From Tetracentron sinense (taxonomy: Eukaryota; Streptophyta; Magnoliopsida; Trochodendrales; Trochodendraceae), in the NCBI GenBank assembly GCA_015143295.1, contig CM026551.1:46674034-46738033 (forward strand): 64,000 bases of DNA, in the 5' to 3' direction. Within the stretch, counting starts at the first letter, position 1; the number at the start of each line of letters is the position of its first letter. The position numbers and the translations under genes were made by a program. The notes beneath the pieces are model-generated. The model saw only the letters and a list, made by a program, of their open reading frames with translations, did not search any database and had not been told where the DNA came from. Shown here piece after piece: positions 1 through 14,067 of this stretch.

Positions 1-190
1 GTTAGATGCTTTAACCTTAAGGGTTAGTGAATCTCAACTACAATTTAAGGGAGTTAAAAGGGGAAACGTCAAATTTTTTTTTCTAAAAATCAAAGCTAGA
101 TGCTTTACTCCAAGTGTTAGTGAATCTTAACCACAATTAAAAGAGTTAAAAGCAAACAAATTAACTATAAGAGTTAAAAATAACATTATT
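1..190. repeat. TTAACCACAGTTAA-type foldback modules
   Basis: Two degenerate modules with the phrase GTTAGTGAATCTTAACCAC and a purine run GAGTTAAAAG are separated by T-rich spacer. These match the modules carried by the Helitrons at 8749, 17888 and 18838. Confidence 0.5.
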
Positions 191-3100
191 AAATATATAT
201 CATAGTATTATAGAGATTATAGCTCAAACAAGAGAAAAGTCTTATTTCTTTACATTATAAGTAGTAGATATGGGCTGTAAAATGAAGGGACAAGCTTCAC
301 AGAAAGGTGTACTATTGAAGCTTGTTTATAAGGCTGTAAGTTAAGATAAATAGAATCTCCTACATCAAACTCGCATTTGGACTTATTATGGTCTGTTGCT
401 TGTATATTTTGGAATTGGATTTTCTTCAAATTCCAAATCTTATCTCAATACATAAGCTCTGTAACTAACTAGTGTACATTTGTAGATCCTGGATTGTGTT
501 ACAATAGCAGGAAGCGGTTGGCCGATACGTGGCTTCGAACATAGTCATTTTGACATTGGCAAGGTAGGAAGTGTTGTACAACAATGATTTACACCACTTA
601 CACCAATAGCCAGGTTGATCACTTGCAAAGCATCTCAACTATGTATCCAAACACCTGTTCATCACTTTAGATTGGTTGCTTCCTGTAGGTGATAAGTTGT
701 GCTCATCTTTATTTTATATCTCTACATTTTTAAGTATGTTGGAAATAGAATTTGCACGGTTCAACTTCCTTAAATTAACCAGGGATAACTGCTCCTATTT
801 CACTGTAGTTACAGCCTATTCTAAAACAAATAAAGTGCCATATTAGTATTGCAAAAAAGGATTGTTACATTTTAGCCTAAAAGCCATCCATCATTTTGCT
901 ATTAATGACTTGAGTGATGCTCATAGAATTTTTTTTGATAATAACTAGTATTCTTATTTGTGGATTACGTTACAATCTCATTTAGAGGTTCATAGCCTAC
1001 CCCTTTTACGATTCAAGCCTTCTATGAGACTCATATAAGTTTCAGAAACCTTACTTCCCCTCACTGAAAAGGTTGTAAGCTACCTTAGAGAAGAAACCTA
1101 AACATAAACCTTTATCATATCCTTGCCAAGGAAGAAGTCAACATAAATGGTAACCTAAGCTACCTTAGGAGTTTCATTTTTTGATTGTTCAATCTCTTTA
1201 TGTGCTGCTTTTAAATTCAAGTACTCAAAGTGGTAGTTAAGTCCCATTGTTTCTTTATGGGGTTTTGTTTCCTTTTGTGCTATTATTAGTCCATCATTTG
1301 TCAGGATTTGTCTTTCTTTGCAACCCAAGGAATAAACCTAAGCTTGCATCACATGACCCTTAAACCACTGTTGATGCTGCCTTAAATCGTGGAGGGATTT
1401 GAGCTTTTCTTTGACATTTTGGATGACCATCTGATCAACATATTCAATGGTTTTCACAATCATGATTTATTTTTCTTAAAGCAATTGTTGTCAGGCTTCT
1501 GTGATAATGTTGACGAACTGAAGAAAAATGTGGTAGTGTTGTTCGGAAGCCATTACCCATGTCTTCATGTGTCTATTTTTAATTCTTCAATAAACTTCCC
1601 TTTGACGTCCTTGTTGTATGATTGTATCTTTACAATTTCTAAAACAAAACATTGTTGTGGATATAAGGACTAATTTTAATAAATTCTTTTTCCATTCTTT
1701 CTTCTTTTCGATTAAATATTTCCTTAACGTTGTAAACATTATTGGATTCAATTTAAAACGTTTCCTATTTTATATGGGAAATCTTTACGCTAATGGGTCT
1801 TTAAGACTCATTAGTCCGTTAGGGCTTTGGTCTATACATAGTTCTTTCTTCCATCTTTTTGAAACTGAAGAAATTAAGAAAAAAGAGGAGAAGACAACAA
1901 CTACGTTTCATAAGCTTACAATGTTTGTTTTTAGGCTTACAAATCTAGACGAGTTTGTTAGGCTTGGCTATTGTGTATGCATGCTTAACCGAGATCATGT
2001 TGTTGAATTATGGAGTTTTGCCGCCATCAAACCCGTCTGCACTAGAGTATCGCTCAAGGGGCAGAATCGGATTTGAGGATAGTGGGTTGCCCATGCTGCA
2101 ACACAAATCCATAAATTGATTCAATCTGTTTTTTGTTATTATTATTATTATTTTTGAAGAATTTTTTACTTCATAATACTGCATCTCTGGATACCAGAAA
2201 ACTGTTATTGCTGTGGAATATTGCTGCCCAACCAAATTAGAAATATAGGAAATATTATTATATTTGCTTGATGATTATTATGCATATCCATTTGAGATAT
2301 AAGATTATTTCAGAGTTTGAAACTACGGGTTTTTTAACTGTGTGGGCAAAAGGAAAATCGTTTACAGATAATCATTCTGCATTAGATTATTGTTCAATTC
2401 ATTTATGAAAAATTATGAAAAATCTGGTTTAGTATACTCTGTTAACAAAAATCATAAATTCAATTAAGACATTGTGAGCTTTTACTGGTTTCTTGGATAT
2501 AGTGTAATAGTTGAGGAATTTAAAGCAACAGTTGGAAAAGTTGAGCAGTGCTTTAAAATCTATATAGTAAACCACTCAGATAGTACCAAGAGAAACCATG
2601 AGTTTTTAGATTCGAGGTGGTGCACACGAGTTTCACCCAACAAAAGACAATAATTTTGTTCAATGCACTAGAAACCTTTGAGTTGCTATTGATTGGAGGT
2701 CTTGAAGCTGAACCTGAAAAGATGCCAACATTCTGACTACTCAACATTCTTTGGCTCGGTATAAAGTTTGGACCATCTTCTAATGTTGCGAGTTAGAGCC
2801 AAAGGGCTACGGTTGCTGTGCGTTGTGTTGTGTTGAGCATTGGTGATTTGTAACCAATGTCGGGGAACTAAGGTGATAGAGCTTTGGTTCAGTTTTGACA
2901 GGCAGGGTCTGTTGGGGAAAACTAGCTGGCTCACCCGTTCCAAGTCAGGAGATGAACCATGCTGCCTGGGCAAAGGCTTGGGATCCATGGCTATTAGTGC
3001 TGAGGGTGCCGTGTCAGGCTGGTCTGACAAAGCAGCAAAAACCTCTCGATCTTGATAGTGGAAGGATAACAAGCTGGTACTCCTAAAATTCTTGATGCCC

Positions 3101-5489
3101 TTGCGGGTAAAGTAATTGGAGAGGAACAACCAGTTGAACCTGCTCTGTATTCGATTCTTGGAATCATTTTTGCGGTCCTCTAGTGTACAAGAGTTCATAG
3201 CCAGCTGACTATGTTTTTAAAGCTTCTGTAAGAAAAAAAAAAATTATTTGGTCAAGCAATATTAGTGTCCACAATGATTACCTCTACCACAGTCAATGAC
3301 TCATGCTCTTTGGGCCATTTGGAAGCATGCTAGTTCATGGTCTTACTTTGGGTGAAAATGATGGAGACCTTGAGGAGAAGAAGATGACTAGTAAGAGGGA
3401 GACAACTCGAAATCTTTAGGCTGAGATGCTAATAAAAAAAAATATAGAAATTTCTGAGGGAAGAAAATTTAAGAGAGTTGTACGGTTTCATCTAAGAAAA
3501 TTAAGAGAGTTGAACGGTTTCATTTTAATCTTCAAGCATCCTTTCCTTGTTGGTTAATTAGTTCAAATAGCTTGTATAAGATGACCACAATTCAATTTTG
3601 GCTAAGAGGCGCGACAAACGCTTTTTCAAGATAATTGGAGCCTCCCGTATGTGCAAGAGATTAAGGCAACTCTATCATCGGGATTCAACCTAACCAGGAT
3701 TCGATCCGTTCCTCTACAGATCTGCACTATCCGGTTGGAATTGTACTTAAACCTCCTTTTAGGATGTCCACAATTGTTATTCCAAGTCTGAGTTATCCTG
3801 GTTATACAGATTGTATAAATCATATTAGGATATCACAAGTGATTGCGAAACAAAATTACTCTCTAGGAGTGATTCTGAAATAGTTCCAAAATTGGATCTG
3901 TAAACCAGATTCTGAGAATTCTGGAACCAGTTCCGAATAGACACTGTTTGGAAACAGATTGTCTGCAGGCTCTGTTTGGTAACAGTGCCCAAAGGTCAGT
4001 GTATTTCTACACTGGCTGAGTTCTTATTCTGTTCTGGTAAATCCAGACAGTGTCCTATTTGGTTACAGAGCGATCTCAATTGACCAGACTTATAGTCAGA
4101 TCACTTCTTTGTTTGGAGGCAGAGAATCAATTGATCCAAGCGGAATGATTGATGACGTGATCTAGCTTACTGGATTGAGTCGTCTTCATCTTAATCCGAT
4201 CATATCTACACCGTTGATCTGACTTCTATTCTTAAAAAGAATAGTCGACTCAAGCGACGTGCGAAGTGCAAAGTGCGCCTCATAGCGTCCATTGCCCCTG
4301 CACGTGCGCGTGTCGCGCTCGGTGCGATGCACCTCGCTAGTGCACCTACACTTGGTGTGTGAGCACACAAGAGAACAATCTCTAAGGAGGGGATTAATTA
4401 TTAATTGGTTTCAACTCATTAATTTCCGATGTGGGACTAATAAAAGCCACAACAATTTTCTTTTGAAAACATAGTTTTTTTTCCTCAAAACTACTAGAGT
4501 AAAATCACAATTTTAAATCCAACCAAATGGTTTTCTTCCAAATCATTAAAACCCAACTTTTATTTTATTAAAAGCAATTAAAAAAGTTTGTTTTATTAAA
4601 TCAAAATCAACATTCCCTTACAGTTATACCTTAAGAAGAAATCCGTTAAGAGTCGTGATCATTCACAATTTCACAAGGAAATTCACAATTTTACATGGAA
4701 ATAACGAAGATGAAGAGTTTTGTCATTACAAAAGTTGTACAATTAGAGAGAGGCAGAGAGAATTGTAACCACCAAACACATCTCTATAACAGCCAATGTG
4801 TGGCTGACATGTGTCACAAAGTTCTCAAATCTCTTGGTGCTTGCGTTAATAACATAATAGTAAGAAGCCTATCGCACGGAAATGCCAAAAATAGGAAGAA
4901 AAAAAACACATAGTAAATTAGTAATTGAGAAAAACAAAAAGGAAAGTACATAAAGTTTGATCATAAAAATACAATAACTTCCATATGAAATTTTAACGTG
5001 TTGTGAACAGTTTACTCCAATGGTATGATGTAACCTCCTGTCATCTTACTCTCTAAATGATAGTAGCAAAGTTCTGGTGCATCATTCACGTTTGCAATAT
5101 CCACATTTGTACCCAGTAGCAGTCTTAAACCTACATGTTTATACATTTCATATTTATCTAAGAACTGAAGGGAAAATGGAGAATATGTGGTGATTCAAGT
5201 GAACGGTCCCAGTATGATCCCAACAGGAAGTTACCTAAATGATTCTGATGGAAATAACTTGAAAGAAGCTCTACATGACAACCTGTGTGATTCATTCATT
5301 TGTTTTTTCATATCCGTGGGAGGGAAAAAAATGAAGCAAACTTCCATTTAGGATTTATCTGAGAAATTAACCAAAGGACGAAAATAAAGAAAATACAAAA
5401 TCAATGAAAATATTACACGCTTGATTCTTTCCTTCGAAAAAGCCTTGTATCTTAGAAAGAATATAAAAAATATTAAGCTTAACACCCAT
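191..5489. other. Intergenic DNA without a supportable gene
   Basis: All open frames are short and overlap without conserved domains. A GC-richer block at 2870-3070 is open in two plus-strand frames for about 60-70 codons but I recognise nothing in it. A CG-rich block at 4240-4370 is followed by GATGTGGGACTAA near 4430, a phrase often found in plant repeats. An AT-rich repeat-like stretch with recurring CTGTTTGG words lies at 3850-4110. Confidence 0.5.
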
Positions 5490-6180
5490 TAATTGTTAAA
5501 GGGATCCCTTCAAGCTTCTACATGACCTTTTTAACACCCATTAATTGTGGTTAAGATCCACTAATCCCATGTGTACCTTTTAACACCTGCTAATAGTGGT
5601 TAATATTCGTTCACCCCTACGGTTTATGCGTCTAATTTTGGATTTTAGAAAAAATATTAACCTCAAGTTGATAATGTTTAACCACAGTCAAAGGGTGCCT
5701 TACAAGCCGTCACATGTCATTTTCAGCACCCACAGATGCCCTTTTTTAACACCCATTAACTGTGGTTAAAATTCATTCATCCCTTGGGAAGAGCATCTAA
5801 CCTTGGTTTTTAGAAGGAAAAAAATACTAAACTTAAATTGATAATGTTTAACAAAGTTAAAGGTCACTTGTCTCCCTTCTTAACACCCGCTAACCATGGT
5901 TAATATTCACTCATCTTTAGGGTTTATGCATCTAACCTTGGATTTTAGAAAAAAATATAAAAAATATTAACCACAGATTGATTATGCTTAACCACAATTA
6001 AAGGGGCCTACAAGCCGTATCTCCTTTTTCACACCCACTAAACATTGGTTAATATTCACTCAGGGTTCATGCATTTAACCTTCAATTTTTTTAAAAATAA
6101 ATAAATATATTAACCTTAGGTTATGCTTAACCACAATTAAAGGGGACTCTACAAAGTGCCATGTGTCTCTTATAACACTC
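5490..6180. repeat. Tandem array of foldback modules built on TTAACTGTGGTTAA
   Basis: At least four units begin TAACACCC or a variant (about 5532, 5580, 5749, 5881 and 6031) at uneven spacing of roughly 50-170 bp. Each runs through GTGGTTAA, an ATTCACTCA stretch, CTAACCTTGG and an A-rich tract. Each closes with the inverse motif TTAACCACAATTAAAGG. No coding potential. Confidence 0.65.
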
Positions 6181-6670
6181 AATTTTGCGAGCTTTTGATG
6201 GTCGGGTTGGGTCGGGTACCCTCAGCCACATGGCGGTTAGATTGACACCCCTACTGTTAAATAAAACAAATTGACTATTGAACACTTATTTTTTGGTAAA
6301 CATGGGTATCCTGATTCAGACTAGTCTCACGTGATGCATAGGTGAACCCTCAAAATATTGAGGGAATCTAGACCTTCTGTTTACGGTTCCTCGACTACTA
6401 CGCTACAACCCTGAGGGTTGACTATTGAACACTTCAAGTTGTAGCTTTTTCAATCTTTCCCTTCTCAAGTGGAGTCGCAGACTCTCATTTCCTGTCGTTA
6501 CTAGGAAGGGGGCTATGAAATTTTCTACCGGGTTTCAGTTAAATTGGGCAGATGAACAACCACAAAAATGTAGGAGCGTCCTAATAATGCCTAGGGAACT
6601 ATGCATACACTGTCTCAGGACGTGCACAAAGACACGAGTGGGATTGCACTCAGACATATAGTTGGTTAGC

Positions 6671-6734
6671 GACTAGCCCTATTTAGTTTAAGCCCGGTTT
6701 TCGACTAGCCCTATTTGGCTTAAGCCCGGTTTTT
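6671..6734. repeat. Two-copy 32-bp tandem repeat
   Basis: GACTAGCCCTATTTAG and GACTAGCCCTATTTGG begin the two copies at 6671 and 6703; both end AAGCCCGGTTTT. The surrounding 6181-6936 shows nothing else I can name. Confidence 0.7.
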
Positions 6735-6936
6735 GTAGCATCCCTGAAAAATGATACATAACATATTACAGAATTGGTATTGTATTTTAGCAATGGAATA
6801 AAAATTGAAATCAAGGAGTTCAATTGAGGCGGCCAAAGTTGTTGGGAATTTCTCATTGACATACATCACTGTTTCGTTCCTTTCAACGTAAAATAGGGGA
6901 AAACAAATCAATTCCATAGAAAATGTTAATATGTGT

Positions 6937-7348
6937 GTTTGTTTGTATGTAAAATCTTTTGTAAGTAAAATGTTTTGCAGAAAAAGGAACCACTTTTCCG
7001 GAAAATGACTTACATTTCAAAAATTCGCAAGTCATTTTCCCGTAAAATACTAACCTCTTCAAAAATATTTTAAAATTACAAAAATATCAATTAATTTTTT
7101 AATTATTCAATTATTTGATTATTTAATTTATTAATTTTTAAAATTTTTAAAAATTTTAAATTTTTTAAAAATTTTAAATTTTTTTGTTTTTCTATTTTTT
7201 CATTTTATTTATAAAAAGTTTTTTGCTTTAATTTATTTTCAAAAATGCAAGCAAACAACAAAAACTAAGTGAAAAATTCATATTTTACCAAAAATGCTTT
7301 TCCTTCGTAAATGATTTACGTCGTAAAACCTTTTACATGCAAACAAAC
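6937..7348. mobile_element. AT-rich MITE with terminal inverted repeats, just beyond the OSC stop
   Basis: GTTTGTTTGTATGTAAAA at 6937-6954 is mirrored by TTTTACATGCAAACAAAC at 7331-7348. The inside is very AT-rich and partly self-complementary (TCATTTTCC against GGAAAATGA). There is no transposase. The superfamily is unassigned because I could not fix a target duplication. Confidence 0.6.
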
Positions 7349-7465
7349 GGAGCATACGAGAATGAAATACGAGGAAGTATTCAATTTAAGCTCTAAATAA
7401 CATTCAAATAAGCTCTAATTGTTACATTATGAGAATGAAATACAAGTGGTTATTCAATTCAGGAC

Positions 7466-10400
7466 TTAATTTTTAGTAGGCAGGGGAACCCTCCTACGGT
7501 ATTCTCCAAGAGCCCATAAAGGGAATATGCTCCTGTAGGCTGCATAATGCATCATACAGTTCCTAGTAAAGACCCCATGGATTTCCTGTGAAAGACCAAA
7601 ATGATGGTTAGAGCGTTTGATCACACTGGAAATAAAGGAACCAAAGCTCCTAAAAAAAAAAAACCTTAGAAGCTTTGTCCAAGTGAAAATGATTACAAAA
7701 AGAAAAATAAAAAAAGAATGTGAATTACCTGCTGAGGAAAATCACCATTTTCCATTTGGGAATTAATCAGTATACTTGCTGCACGATGCAAAGGTTCTGG
7801 ATTTCTTTTAGCCTGATTATGGGAAAAATTTAAGATTTAGCATTTACAGTGAGATTCTCAACTTATTATTTTGTCAAAATAATTTTATGTATCCATTGAC
7901 CAACATTTATAAGATAAAATTGTAATAGAAGATATTGCTCTAGTTAGAGCACAATAAGGGAACATTGTTACGTGACTAATATGTGTGAGTAGCTAGTTAT
8001 GAGTTTTTCGAAAAGGCATGAGAAAGAGTCTATGAAGTGGTTCAGTTTTTTCTTTTTAACAGTTTATTAAAACATATTGATAGATTAATTTCTTGTGACC
8101 TAGTGTAGTGGCATGTATAAGAGAAAAGCCTATAAGCAGGAATAAATAAATAAACACTAAAACACCATTAATGTTCAAACTTCGACACTAACCTGATCAG
8201 CATAAATAAGAGCCATTAGGGCCCATGCAGTATGCACAACATTTGATCGATTTCCTTCTAGAGGTGTATATTTCTGTCTCACCAAGCACAAAAGTTCTTA
8301 TATATTAAACCAAACAATAAACACAGAATACCATCACATTTGCCTTAGTGATTTGATTAGCAACTTGAGTTTACTTGGATATTCATATGCTCGTATAAAA
8401 GTGATTATTAGTGGGGAGTAATCTCCCGATTCTACTTTGGTCTACGATTAAAATTTAACGCATAGCTCGTTCTGAAATACCACCTTTGTCGGGCATGATA
8501 GATAGCTCTCTCCCCAACCACCAGAGTCTCGTTGTGTTGATAGTAAAAATTCACAGGCTTTACGGATGGCTCTGCTATTGTTATAGGTCTTCCCACCAGT
8601 TACCAGCCCTCCTACTGCAAACCATGTACCATAGATGAAGCAAATTCCCCAATTCCCATACCTGTCAAAATACACAGTTTAATACATCTAGCTATCGAGT
8701 TGCTTATTATTGACTTATAAAATGTGATTGGTCTTCTCATTATATATACTAGTGGGTGGCACGTGCAATGCACGTGAGGGCTAAGGGAAGGAGTTAACCA
8801 CAGTTAGTTAATAGGAGTTAAAAGGGACACATGTTAACCCGTCTGTGCGATTGAACCCCACCCGGGTTCAATCACAATTGGCTGTGATTCTATTTTTTTA
8901 AATAGATAAGGGGTAGTTTGGGAATTTTACAGTAAAATATTAACAAATTAAAGTGAAACATTGAATCAAAGTTTTGTTTTATATAAGGGTAGTTTGAGAA
9001 TTTAAAAAAAAATTGTATTGTAATAATAAAGATAATATGAGAAAGAGAGAGAGAAGGTAGCATATGGAACCAAATTGTGTGTTGTTGCCTGTGGCCAAGG
9101 TGTGGCCAAGAGATCACTTGTAAAGTTGTTTAAAGCGGAACCATATCGTCTGTGTTCATCCATGTATTCTTCCATGTGGCCAGAGGATTTGAAGGTCAGG
9201 ATTTATCCAACAGGTGGTTACAACTGCTAAATCAATATACACAAATTAATCCTAGCCCTACACCACTCATGATCACAGGGAAGAACCCAGGGAAGATCAC
9301 AGACGATTTGTTTCCGTTTAAAGCTGTTAAATCTGGACAAGGCAAGTGATCTTGGTAACTATTTTCCGCAACCCAGCTGGGCCGGACAAGGCCTATTTTC
9401 TAAAGGAAAAAACACAAAAAATAGCCTATTTTTGTCTTTGAATTGTTAGGCGGACTTAGCTTGAGTCCACCCCGCCGCCACTAAAATGACACTGGTCTGG
9501 CTCGTTTATTAATCGGGTTGACTCCATCTGGGATGAGTTGGCCTGGTCGATTAAATAATTTGGTGGGCTTGGACCTGTTATGCTATACTTTTAACCGGCC
9601 TGGCCTGGAAGACCCAATTATTATAAACACGGACTTTGCTACTGAGACCGCAAAGGGCCGAGACCACACTGAGACTATGCTTGTGATGCACAGATCTCAA
9701 AATTTCATTAAATTCGTTTTGAAATTTTGAGATCCGTGCATCACATGCACGGTCTCAGTGTGGTCTTAGCCACTACCATTTTCCTATAAACATAGTAAAA
9801 AAAACCTATTTTTCCCCTTTAAATCATTAGGTGGGCCCAACCCCGTCCGATCTGTTTATTAAAACAAATCCTAGCCCGGTCATGTTATTAATCGGACTTG
9901 ATTGAGCAACATGTGGAAGACATTACAGTGATCACATTACGGTGATGGGAGATGTGTAGGCCGTCTAATTGGACAATTCGACATCATTTGCCACGTTAAG
10001 GCTAAATCGCCTTTTATCTTAATTGCTAACGTATTCTGAGGTAAAATAAAAATGAAAATGCTTTGAAATTTCAGTCTACATGATGCCTTTTTTTTTCTTA
10101 GAAACTGCAAAAAATACCAATTTCGCATGTGCATATCCTCTAGTTTTATCCTATAGATATTAAAAGAGATTAATTTTCAGCCGGAGCTCTGCTTCACGGT
10201 GATGAAGCGGAGCTCCTCTTTTTACACTAAGCCCATGGCATGTTTGTAATTATTGAAAGTGGTAGGGGTAATTTTACAATACACGTAATTACAAGAATAC
10301 CATTGTGACAGTATAAAAAGGGGAGCTCCGCTCAACATGGTGAAGCAGAGCTCCTCTTTGTATTTAAACTGAAATTAAAATTCTGTTTTTTATATTTTGT

Positions 10401-13400
10401 GTGTGTGTGTTCTAAACGTACGCACTGATAAAGAAATATACCATGAACCATCAGGCTTTTGTATCTCTTCAATGAAATGTATGGCTTTTGCGATGGAATT
10501 TTCTATTTCTTTGTTCCTATGTCCAGGATATAATTTCTTAAACATGACAAGAGCTTGAATTGTTGCTGTGGTGCATTCAACATACCTGATAAAGTAGCAA
10601 AACAGCGTTAAGATTTTTCATACTACAAAATACATTGATCATGGTAAAGAAATTAAGGATGTGAAAAAAATTTCTTACTCATACTCAACTACAATGTCAG
10701 AAAACAGTTCTGATGGATTAAACTACTGAAAAAGGCCAGAATTTCCATTAATACATTGCAAATTAAGAAATGGTTAACAAAGGCATTACTCCCTAATTAA
10801 ATGGTAGGTTGTCAAATTATTGTTGGATATTCTTCTTGCCTAAAAAGCCATCCTTAAGTCACATTTACATGTATTTTTAGATACATAGTGGTTAGACTAG
10901 GCATGAAGAAGATTAAATATTCATATGTTATCTCAATGGGGTGTTAAGTAAAGTTTTTGCATTGAAAATGGATATTGCAGGAATGAAGGAAATTACATGC
11001 ATCCATGAAGGCGCTCTTGCTGGTTCCCAGGCTGTGAAACCACCATTTTTACTCTGTAGTCATACGTCATTTGGTATTTCAAAGACACGAAACAAAGTAA
11101 AGGTTAACAAAGACTAGAAATTTATATTTTCACTAGAAAGCCTTGATTAAGTTATGAGTCAGTCTATAGGTACTCCCAAATATACTTCAAAATCGTAACC
11201 ATTTAATTCAAATAATTAAGGATCACGATTAGAGTTGATGTGACTTTAGAAAACAACAAAATAAGCCAAGCCAACTCCAATATTGATCCTTAATTATTTT
11301 ACTTAAAGGGTTAGGATTCTTGAGTATATTTGGGAGTAGGCATGGACTAATTCTTAATGGATTACATGGATGTCTACATACCAAAATAAGTTAATCCACA
11401 CCTGTAAAGAAAGAAGAAAGTTCACCGCATCGTATAGTCGCTCTGGTTCCATTTGTTCCCCAACAATTTCAGGTGACATTTGCGATAGCATGAGTGCAAC
11501 CTGTAAAAGAAAGGATAGTTGATCAAACCATAGTTGCAAGGAAGCTATGTGCTAGAATTGCTGATCGCTTCCCAGACTCGTTTCTTAAAAAGCTCGCTTT
11601 CATCATGTCCTATTAAGTAGTTAAAAGAGGCTATATATATGGTAGTTAGTGATAGGATATAACCCCGTATACAACCTAAGGTATAAACCCTAAGGAAGTA
11701 TTGTTGGATTGGAATAAGGCACATACTTTTCCAAAAGATCTCATTTAAGATAAAATTTATGGTAAGATTGCCCATGCTAATACAATGGAAACCATGCACC
11801 CACATCCTATTCATTGCTTCTTGTCTCCTAAGGAGTTTTCAAATTTCACTTCCCGCTTCCTATTGTCGCATTGCTTCTCGTTTTTGTTTCTTATTCTGAT
11901 AATTATGGACCAATCATATATTTGTGTTTGATTATGATATGGAAATAGAGCTAAATTACCTTTAGGGCTTCTGCCGTGCAATCAGAGACTTGCCATCCAT
12001 GATCTTGATCAGAGAAAGGCCACGCTCCTTTAGAAATGTGACGATGCATACTCCGAAAGTCACTAGATGGATTTTCTCGAATCTTCAAAGTAGGTGATAC
12101 AAGAAAAATTAGCAAAAGGAAATAGAGATCATGGTTATACTAAAGAGATGATTTTTGGAATTAAGTTGAAGCCTGTGATTGTTTTATGAAGTAATGTCCT
12201 TTCTTAAGAGTATCCCGATATTCCTCGGTAAGGTTACTTGCGATAATGGCCTGAAGAGCAAAAGCAGTGTCCCATAGTTGGCTACCAAAACTCTGCAATT
12301 AATATGACATTATAATTAGTATTTACGACCAACAAAATCAAATTTAGCATGCTCTAAGATAAAATGTTAAAGAGTTTGTGATATGATCATATCCAAAGCG
12401 CAGTGTTTTTGGGATTGGAAGTGGTAAATTAAGGGGATGTTTGGTTCAGATTATTGCAGTTATAAGCGATCATGCTGATAAACACTAATAGTTATAATTC
12501 TGTTTGGCTGACACTTTGTCGTCGATAAGTATTTTTCTGTTCATTAAAAATTTTCATTAAAAAAAGAATATTTTGAGGAATCACTCTCTCTCTCTCTCTC
12601 TCTCACTCAAGCTTAATGAATCTTGTAGAACTTAATGGGTACAAATTTGAATGCTAACAATAATTTTCAGTCTTAAAGGTTCATAAGTAATTATGCTCTA
12701 GAAAAATCAATCCTAGTAAAATTATGGAATCACAGGTTATTTTCATAATTGGTTATTAGATAATCTCTTATGATGAGTTGAAGCAAATGCTATTATCAGG
12801 ACATAATCTGATATAAAAAATTAGGTCCCATATAAGAACTTACGATAATTTGAACCAAATGAGCCCTAATGATTTGTAGGGTGTATATGGGTCAAGTTAG
12901 CCTCATGGACATGCAAAGCTTGGTCTATATTCGAGCCACGTGAATTGCACCATTGAGCTAGGTTAGTCTGGCATCTCACCCGTGTGACTGGAGTGCAGCC
13001 TTTTGATTTGTCATGTTAATGGAATGTTACTACGTAATAAATAGAAAAAGCTAGGTTAGATTTAGAAGTTGATAGCAAATTGTTTTTATACCTGCATTTT
13101 CATTCCATCTTCAGCAAGCCATAAAAAGTCAGGGATTCTACCAAGATGAAACTTGAATGCATCCGAATTTGGATCTTCCGCCCAAACAGAAATCATGTTC
13201 AACGGCTGCATATGACATGAGATAATTTCTTAAGTTTAGATACAATATAGCTTGAATAGATTCATCTTTCATTTACTTCTGAAATTACTACTAGGATTCA
13301 TTTTTCTCAACGAAACAAAAATTGGTACATAACCATACTCAGTGCAGAGCCAGGATTTTATTATAGGAGGGGCACGCAATGGTTGATTGAAAATGTTAGT

Positions 13401-14067
13401 AATTATTGATGAATTTGTGGAAATTATTAGGCAAGTAAATATTTTGGGTGTAAGGGGGTGGGGGTTCGTGGGCGTAGCGTCCAATTTTTTTTGATGACTA
13501 AGTTTGTGGGCCATTTCGTCCATATCTTACGGGTATTTTATTATTTTTAGGGAGATAGCTGTTCCCTTGCCTTATAGATATGTCGTGTTAAATAATTAAA
13601 TATATATTATAAAAAAAATAATTTTTTTTTAAAGTTCAAGGGGGCAACTGCATGACTATGCCTTATTAAACTATGTTTTCTTTTTTTCAAAAGTTCATAG
13701 AGGACCGTTGCCCCATGCTCCATGCTATGTCCTATGAAAAGAATGCTTGTTTTTTAAAAGTTTAGGAGGGCACGTGGCCCCTGGCCCTGCCCTTGACCGT
13801 ACTCATAAGCTTAACACTGAGAAACAATGAATTTAACTAGGCCAATGCATAGTAAATTTTTGCTGTTATATAAGTTACCTTCTCTACGCATCCGATGGTA
13901 TAATATCGACTATTTTCATCTTCGTAGTGAATGTTCTTCAGCGTTTGTTGTAGAGCCTTTTCTCTCAACTTGGAGAAGGGCCAATATGTAAGTAGTGTTT
14001 CACCAACATAGTAAAGACTATCCCAAAGCATGTTTTGTAAACGGGGATGCGGGTAGTAGAGATCTTC
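7466..14067 (-). CDS. OSC C-terminal half, exons 7-18, with DCTAE catalytic motif
   Basis: Exon 7 reads [20 protein letters not shown] and ends IGCVEK. Exon 8 reads [17 protein letters not shown] and ends AEDGMKMQ. Exon 9 starts [15 protein letters not shown]. Exon 10 contains [18 protein letters not shown]; the Asp of DCTAE is the family's general acid that opens the epoxide. Exon 11 carries [19 protein letters not shown]. Exon 12 is [19 protein letters not shown] and exon 13 continues [11 protein letters not shown]. Exon 14 has [20 protein letters not shown]. Exon 15 has [18 protein letters not shown] and [10 protein letters not shown]. Exon 16 has [15 protein letters not shown]. Exon 17 ends ENGDFPQQ. 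Exon 18 ends [12 protein letters not shown] then TAA. Apart from the TAG at 10725-10723 every exon is open in the expected frame, so decay, if real, is recent. Confidence 0.9.

Noticed and set aside
2737-3198. Overlapping ORFs of 63-153 codons on both strands
   Set aside because: No domain recognised, no splice or conservation support, and open frames on both strands of one GC-richer patch are expected by chance.
5490-6180. CRISPR-like array or centromeric satellite
   Set aside because: Units are of uneven length, internally palindromic and associated with Helitrons; this is plant nuclear DNA, and the array is too short and irregular for a satellite.
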